Part shown: positions 39,044 through 43,470 of the stretch, piece by piece
How positions within the stretch are numbered: position 1 is the first letter of the stretch
Layout of the letters: the number at the start of each line of letters is the position of its first letter
Assembly (NCBI GenBank): GCA_009922615.1
Contig: RFVF01000038.1
Span: forward strand, 1-43,470
DNA: 43,470 nucleotides
Direction: 5' to 3'
Source of the DNA: Pseudomonadota bacterium
GTDB lineage: Bacteria; Verrucomicrobiota; Verrucomicrobiia; Limisphaerales; SXTU01
The notes under the pieces: generated by a model
What the model was told of the DNA's origin: nothing
What the model saw: only the letters and a program-made list of their open reading frames with translations
The model's database searches: none
Made by a program: the position numbers and the translations under genes

Positions 39044-39975
39044 GCCGGCCAAAGCCCAACACCCTCCGGCTCGGCCTGTGCTGCCAGTTCACGCAAGCGC
39101 CGATCAAGTTCCGCACTACGACGGCGACGGTGATGCTGCGACTGCCGAAGCGGGAGCGGCTGGACCGGCTGGCGGAACTGTGCCGCCTTAACGCGGAGGC
39201 GCTGCTGGCCTCACTGCAATTTTGCGCCGATCACAGCATAGGTGCATTCCGCATCAATAGCCAGATTCTACCAGTGAAGACGCATCCGACGGCGGGATAC
39301 GATGTGTCTGAGCTACCGAGTGGCGCAGAAATCGTCTCGCGGTTTCGCGAATGCGGACGTTTTGCCCGGGCCAACGACCTGCGACTGTCGTTTCATCCCG
39401 ATCAATTTGTGGTGCTCAATTCGCCGAACCCCAAAACGCTGGCGCATTCTCTAGCGGAGCTGGCCTATCAAGCCGAGGTCGCAGAATGGGTAGGTGCCGA
39501 CACGGTGAACATCCACGGCGGCGGCGCGTATGGCGACAAGGCAGGGGCTCTTCGCACCTTGCGGGAGAACATTGAGCGCCTGCCCGCGCCGGTGCGTTCG
39601 CGGCTTACGCTGGAGAATGACGATAAGGTTTACACGCCTGCCGATCTCTTGCCTGTTTGCGCCGATACCGGCGTGCCGCTGGTTTACGATGCGCATCATC
39701 ATCGCTGCCTGCTGGACGGATTGACCGTTGCGGAGGCGACGAAGCGCGCGCGCGCGACGTGGAAGACAGAGCCTCTGTTTCACATTTCCAGTCCGCTGGA
39801 AGGCTGGGATGGGCCAAAGCCAGAGCGGCATCACGATTACATCAATGCGGCGGATTTTCCGAAGGATTGGCTGGGCTGGCCGCTGACGGTGGAGGTGGAA
39901 GCGAAAGCCAAAGAACTGGCCGTGGCGAAATTGATCGCCGAACTGGCTGGGGAAGCGAGGTCGCATGCCCGCTGA
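39040..39975 (+). CDS. uvsE: UV DNA damage endonuclease UvsE
   Basis: The 311-residue TIM-barrel protein matches UvsE/UVDE: LRLGLCCQF at the start, FRINSQILP, LRLSFHPDQFVVLNSP, NIHGGGAYGDK, LTLENDD, and VYDAHHH, which supply the His, Glu and Asp ligands of the metal cluster. It nicks DNA 5' of UV photoproducts. The start is TTG at 39040, overlapping the SRPBCC stop. The end overlaps the SDR/DUF2867 gene by 11 bases. This is a UV-response operon arrangement, although no photolyase gene is present. Confidence 0.94.
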   Translation: MSRPKPNTLRLGLCCQFTQAPIKFRTTTATVMLRLPKRERLDRLAELCRLNAEALLASLQFCADHSIGAFRINSQILPVKTHPTAGYDVSELPSGAEIVSRFRECGRFARANDLRLSFHPDQFVVLNSPNPKTLAHSLAELAYQAEVAEWVGADTVNIHGGGAYGDKAGALRTLRENIERLPAPVRSRLTLENDDKVYTPADLLPVCADTGVPLVYDAHHHRCLLDGLTVAEATKRARATWKTEPLFHISSPLEGWDGPKPERHHDYINAADFPKDWLGWPLTVEVEAKAKELAVAKLIAELAGEARSHAR

Positions 39976-41419
39976 CAAGCTAATCCTCGTCACTGGAGCA
40001 ACGGGGTATGTTGGCGGCCGTTTGTTGCCGCTTTTGGTGGAAGATGGCTGGCGGGTGCGATGCCTTGCGCGGCAACCAGAGCGTTTGTTATCGCGCGTGC
40101 CAGTCGGTGTCGAAGTAGTGCCAGGCGACTTGCTCGATGCGGCCTCCCTGTCCGCGGCCATGCAGGGTGTGGAAGCCGCGTTTTATCTGGTTCATTCGAT
40201 GGGCGCGACGGGCGATTTTGAAAAACAGGACCGTCTGGCAGCGGAGAATTTCGCCACTTCTGCACGGGCCGCGGGGGTGCGGCGCATTATCTACCTCGGA
40301 GGCTTGGGCGAGGATGAGCCGGATTTGTCGGCGCACCTCCGCAGCCGGCATGAAGTAGGCGAGCGATTACGGGCGCACGATGTGCCGGTGATCGAGTTCC
40401 GGGCGTCCATCATCATCGGCTCCGGCAGCCTGTCGTTCGAGATGATTCGGGCGTTGGTGGAGCGGCTGCCGGTAATGGTGATGCCGCGCTGGGTGCGGGT
40501 GGCGGCGCAACCCATCGCCATCGGCGACGTGCTGGCTTATCTCCGTGCGGCGCTGTCACTCGAACTGGGTAGCAGCGTCATTGTCGAAATTGGCGGGCCG
40601 CACCAAGTTTCCTATGGCGAACTGATGCGGGAATACGCGCGGCAGCGCCAGCTGCGGCGACTGATGATTCCCGTTCCTTTGTTGACGCCGCGACTATCCA
40701 GTTTGTGGCTTGGGCTGGTAACGCCGTTGTATGCCCGCGTGGGTCGCAAGTTGGTCGACAGCCTCCGTCACCCGACCGTGGTGCGAGACGATTCCGCCTT
40801 ACGACTGTTCCCCATCCGGCCGATCGGCGTGGGCGAGGCAATCGCACGCGCGTTGCGCAACGAAGATTCCAGCTTCGCGCAAACGCGGTGGTCGGACGCC
40901 TTGTCTGCCGCCATGAACACACCCCGTCACTGGGGAGGCACACGATTGGGCAACCGCCTAGTGGACTCGCGGTCGGCGCAGGTCGCGGCATCGCCGGCCG
41001 GAGTGTTTGCCGCCGTCGAACGCATCGGTGGCGGGACGGGGTGGTATTTCGCAACGTGGCTGTGGACATTGCGCGGCTGGCTGGACCTGCTCATGGGCGG
41101 GGTGGGAATGCGCCGGGGTCGCTGTGATCCGGAGAGGCTGCGGGTGGGCGATACATTGGATTGCTGGCGCGTCGAAGCCATCCAACCAGACCAGCGGCTG
41201 CGGCTGGCAGCGGAAATGAAACTGCCGGGCCGAGCGTGGCTGGAATTTGACGTGCAGGCGGATGGAAACGGAGCGCGGCTGCGCCAGACGGCGACGTTCG
41301 ATCCGCTCGGATTATGGGGGCTGGCGTATTGGTATGGCATCTGGCCGTTGCACCAACTTGTGTTCGCGGGAATGTTGCGCGGCCTCGCCAAGGCGGCGGA
41401 GGAACGAATGCGACTATGA
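39965..41419 (+). CDS. NAD(P)-binding SDR-type protein fused to DUF2867
   Basis: The first 300 or so residues are an NAD(P)-binding epimerase-like Rossmann domain with GATGYVGG (residues 11-18), FYLVHSMG and GEDEPDLSAHLRSRHEVGERL. The last 150 or so form DUF2867 (GGGTGWYFATWLWTLRGWLDLLMGG, DPLGLWGLAYWYGIWPLHQLVFAGML). This is the two-domain form seen beside UvsE or photolyase genes in several phyla. The reaction is unknown. It directly precedes a broken CIA30 gene, which was probably the fourth operon member. Confidence 0.9.
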   Translation: MPADKLILVTGATGYVGGRLLPLLVEDGWRVRCLARQPERLLSRVPVGVEVVPGDLLDAASLSAAMQGVEAAFYLVHSMGATGDFEKQDRLAAENFATSARAAGVRRIIYLGGLGEDEPDLSAHLRSRHEVGERLRAHDVPVIEFRASIIIGSGSLSFEMIRALVERLPVMVMPRWVRVAAQPIAIGDVLAYLRAALSLELGSSVIVEIGGPHQVSYGELMREYARQRQLRRLMIPVPLLTPRLSSLWLGLVTPLYARVGRKLVDSLRHPTVVRDDSALRLFPIRPIGVGEAIARALRNEDSSFAQTRWSDALSAAMNTPRHWGGTRLGNRLVDSRSAQVAASPAGVFAAVERIGGGTGWYFATWLWTLRGWLDLLMGGVGMRRGRCDPERLRVGDTLDCWRVEAIQPDQRLRLAAEMKLPGRAWLEFDVQADGNGARLRQTATFDPLGLWGLAYWYGIWPLHQLVFAGMLRGLAKAAEERMRL

Positions 41420-41429
41420 GGTTTACTAC

Positions 41430-41655
41430 CTTTGCGCGACACATTACACGGAAAGCAGTTTCACGACGAAGCAGGGAGAAAAGTGGGGGAGCATCGGCTG
41501 GCGTTGGGCGATTCTGTCCCAACCTTCCGTGGCCGGGTGCTGGCGGACATGCCGTCGCTGAATCCTGCGAAGGTTAACTCGGTTGGATTTCTGATTGCGG
41601 ACAAACGAGCGGGGCGTTCCGACTGGAGATTGGCTGGATCAAAGCCGCGCGCTAA
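41430..41655 (+). pseudogene. C-terminal remnant of a CIA30-family protein
   Basis: Across three frames the region reads YTESSFTTKQGEKW, then EHRLALGDSVPTFRGRVLAD with LNPAKVNSVGFLIADKRAG, then AFRLEIGWIKAAR and a stop at 41653-41655. This is the C-terminal half of the CIA30 (NDUFAF1-like) domain, whose family ends PTFRGR...GFLIADKQAGPFRLEI. Two frameshifts and the absence of the N-terminal half show that it is dead. It follows the SDR/DUF2867 gene almost directly. Confidence 0.68.
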
Positions 41656-41661
41656 AGACTC

Positions 41662-42085
41662 ATGCCCCACGCCTACACCGAAGACCAACTCGTCGAGCGG
41701 CCCGCCATCGGGTTGTTCGCGGAGCTTGGCTGGGCCGTGGCAGGGCCACCTCCCAATGCCGGAGTTGCAAGCGAACCGCGAGGTGTATCTGCTGTTGAAG
41801 GAGGAATACCGGTTCCGTGATGGATTCAGAATCGACACCTCATCCTGGCTCTCTCCGCGTTCGTGGCGCAGAAGGTGCGAGCCGCACGGGGAATCGCGGC
41901 ATGCTAGGACAGCACGCCCTACCAAGGGAGGACAGACAATTTCCGGGTGCAGGTGATTTGATTGCGAGCAGCAGGCGAACAATGATTTCCTGCCGGCAAG
42001 ACAGTTCAGCATCACTGGCGGGCTCTAGACCTGCCGCCCGGATTTGGTCGGCTTCCTCAACGGTCTACCGCTAGTTCCCCTGAAG
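41662..42085 (+). pseudogene. hsdR: N-terminal remnant of type I restriction endonuclease subunit R
   Basis: The ATG at 41662 opens MPHAYTEDQLVERPAIGLF, the exact style of an HsdR N-terminus. After AELGW most of the following 70-90 codons are deleted, and the family text resumes in other frames: LQANREVYLLLK, then TDNFRVQVI, EQQANNDFLPARQFSITGG-stop-TCRPDLVGFLNGLPLV. A repeat-like insertion (about 41826-41925) separates the second and third pieces. The sequence stops matching at NGLPLV (about 42075), exactly where the piece at 37735 begins. Confidence 0.8.
41826..41925. repeat. REP-like insertion inside the hsdR remnant
   Basis: About 100 bases unrelated to hsdR lie between codons that are neighbours in intact HsdR proteins. 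They include an 8-bp hairpin with one mismatch (GGCATGCT-AGGAC-AGCACGCC, about 41898-41918), the typical shape of an interspersed REP element. No second copy was found in the window. Confidence 0.45.
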
Positions 42086-42406
42086 AACCTCCGCACATTT
42101 TCCCCGCATTTCCCCGTCACTTTCCCGTAACAACTCCGCCTGATAAACGTTGGCTTCTCAGCCCGGCCTTTTAAGCGGTTTAACCAGCCCGTGCCACCGG
42201 CCGAACTCGGCCAGCACTCTTGGAGTTACCACAGCTGAAAATCCTTCTCCACGCCCGAAATGCTGCTCGCGTCAGCGCCTACAACTGACCGAGCAGGGCC
42301 ACCAACTTCTGCCGACACAGGGCCAGCTACACCTAGACCTGCATCCGCTTGATGCGTGGCCCTCCAAGGCTGTAGGCTCCGAGAAAGCCGCAGTTACTAG
42401 CTATAA
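42086..42406. other. Non-coding remnant DNA between hsdR and integrase pieces
   Basis: I see no supported gene in this 321-base stretch. It begins with near-repeats of TTTCCCCG (42106-42126) and has lower GC content than the rest. In an intact integrase only about 20 codons would be missing between AAKRLP and RTVTRKPVSEYLDELL, so most of this stretch is extra sequence of unknown origin. Confidence 0.4.
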
Positions 42407-43291
42407 CGAACCGTCACCCGTAAGCCCGTCAGCGAATACTTGGACGAGCTGCTTGCATCCAAAAGCAGCACTTCCCCGGGATACGTTGCCGAATTGCGGA
42501 AGCGCCTGAAGATGTTGGCCGACGCCTTCCAATGCGATATCGCCGAGGTGTCGCCCAAAAAAATCCTGGTATGGGCCGACGCTCATGAATGGGGCAAGCG
42601 GACGCGGTTCAACCGGCTTACGGAGCTCCGCACCCTGTTCAATTTCGCCAAGACGAGGGGTTATTACCCACGCGAGGAAGATGCCCTCGCCGGCATCGAC
42701 ATTGAGTGGAAGAACACCGCCGCAATCGAAGTCTTCACGCCTGACGAGATGGGCCGACTGCTGGCCGTAGCGAAACCCGAAATCCTTCCCTTTCTCGTCA
42801 TTGGAGCTTTCGCTGGCTTGCGCTCCGCTGGAATCGCCCGGTTGGATTGGAGCGAGGTCAACCTCACGCGACGGTTCATCGAAGTCACCGCAGCCATTGC
42901 CAAGACCGCCTCCCGGCGCATTGTTCCCATCGGGGATAACCTTGTCGCTTGGCTCGCACCCTATGCGAAACCGTCCGAACCAGTCTGCGAACTGGTGCGT
43001 CCGGAGAAGCACGCCTACGACTGCACTGCTCGCAAGGCCAAGTTGAAGTGGAAGCGGAACGGTCTGCGACATTCGTTTGTCTGCCACCGGCTCGCCATGA
43101 TTAAAGACGTGGCTCGCGTGGCGTTGGAAGCGGGCAACTCGCCCAGGATGGTCTTCCAGCACTACCGCGAAGTAGTTCACGAAGAACAAGCGGCGGAGTG
43201 GTTCGCAATCGTGCCGCCGGGAGCCAGGAAGATCGTCCCGACTGGGCCCACTCTCCCGCGGCCTGAGCACTTATCCTCGGGCATCTCGTAA
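42407..43291 (+). pseudogene. Tyrosine integrase lacking its N-terminal arm domain
   Basis: The frame opens after a stop at 42404-42406 and resumes integrase text at RTVTRKPVSEYLDELLASK. It contains the whole core-binding domain and catalytic domain. Numbered from a TTG at 42440, the catalytic residues are R128 (GAFAGLRSAG), K155 (AKTASRR), R210-H211 (NGLRHSF), H241 and the nucleophile Y242 (QHYREVV). Only the arm-binding N-terminal domain is missing, and a matching one lies at 37332-37735. There is no good start or ribosome site, so I list it as a pseudogene, although the catalytic part itself has no lesions. Confidence 0.8.
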
Positions 43292-43297
43292 CGTGAA

Positions 43298-43312
43298 GGT
43301 GCAATTCGCACC
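43298..43312. terminator. Short hairpin after the integrase fragment
   Basis: GGTGC-AATTC-GCACC lies just after the stop codon at 43291 and could form a 5-bp stem. There is no T-run after it. The remaining bases to the window end show no supported gene on either strand. Confidence 0.3.
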
Positions 43313-43470
43313 TCCCGGTCGCCGACAGGAGCCGCCTCCCCCTGCCCCACAACAACCCCCATCGCCAACGATATAAACCTTTGAAGGTCAGCCTTGCTGT
43401 TCCTTCCCCGCCCTGGCCGTGATCTCCTGCCGCTGGCGGGAGCGGCTGCACGCGGGTCCACGTTGGTTGC

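Noticed and set aside
37735..42085. Active restriction-modification system
   Set aside because: Only broken hsdR pieces with stops and deletions remain, and no hsdM or hsdS sequence is present.
42401..43270. Minus-strand frame opposite the integrase fragment
   Set aside because: It is the shadow of the integrase catalytic domain, which has all active-site residues on the plus strand.
37093..43470. Second copy of the tRNA-Ser 3' end as attR
   Set aside because: I looked for the GTTCGAATCCCCCTCTC-type sequence downstream and saw none in the window, so island ends cannot be set.

Overview
The window looks like a chromosomal segment of a high-GC Verrucomicrobiota bacterium, most likely of the Pedosphaerales/Limisphaerales type. 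This is inferred from four Tat-exported DUF1501 proteins, three DUF1549/DUF1553 (PSCyt-type) proteins, a tandem DUF1080 protein, a DUF1559-type prepilin and an integrase of a style common in that phylum. No 16S gene is present, so the assignment rests on gene content alone.

Positions 1-12400 are mostly housekeeping: a clipped secreted-protein gene at the left edge, an OmpA-like protein, glutamate dehydrogenase, an orphan DUF1501 protein, an FKBP isomerase, cobalamin-dependent methionine synthase (metH), an IscU/NifU-like scaffold, an OprB-type porin, a rhodanese-like protein, a PTS IIA(Ntr)-like protein and a prepilin. The gap between the IscU-like gene and metH can fold into a compact multi-branched RNA.

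Positions 12500-20034 hold a DUF1549/DUF1553 protein coupled to a 119-residue membrane protein, then a sugar ABC-type system: a lipoprotein binding protein, an AroE-like dehydrogenase, a mutarotase-like protein and a permease with an unusual extracytoplasmic insertion. No ATPase subunit is present. A DMP19-type gene between them is flanked by short inverted repeats.

Positions 20043-28103 are a tightly overlapping operon: a 1430-residue PSCyt1/DUF1549/LamG/DUF1553 protein, a beta-propeller plus metallo-beta-lactamase fusion, and a DUF1501 protein. Positions 28271-36775 add a DapA-family aldolase, a second small membrane protein coupled to a DUF1501 gene, a DUF4288 protein, a tandem DUF1080 protein, and a DUF1501-PSCyt pair on the minus strand.

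Positions 37000-43470 are a decayed island beside tRNA-Ser(GCU). An integrase is split: its N-terminal part lies next to the tRNA and its core and catalytic part lies about 4.7 kb away. Between the halves are a SOUL haem-binding lipoprotein, an SRPBCC - UvsE - SDR/DUF2867 operon, a CIA30 remnant, and two pieces of one type I restriction gene (hsdR). The hsdR pieces are in circularly permuted order: the N-terminal piece lies right of the genes and the following piece lies left of them, meeting at the same codons. The arrangement suggests a segment opened inside hsdR and joined into the integrase gene.

Several interspersed palindromic repeats lie in intergenic gaps, and one REP-like pair lies inside a coding sequence.
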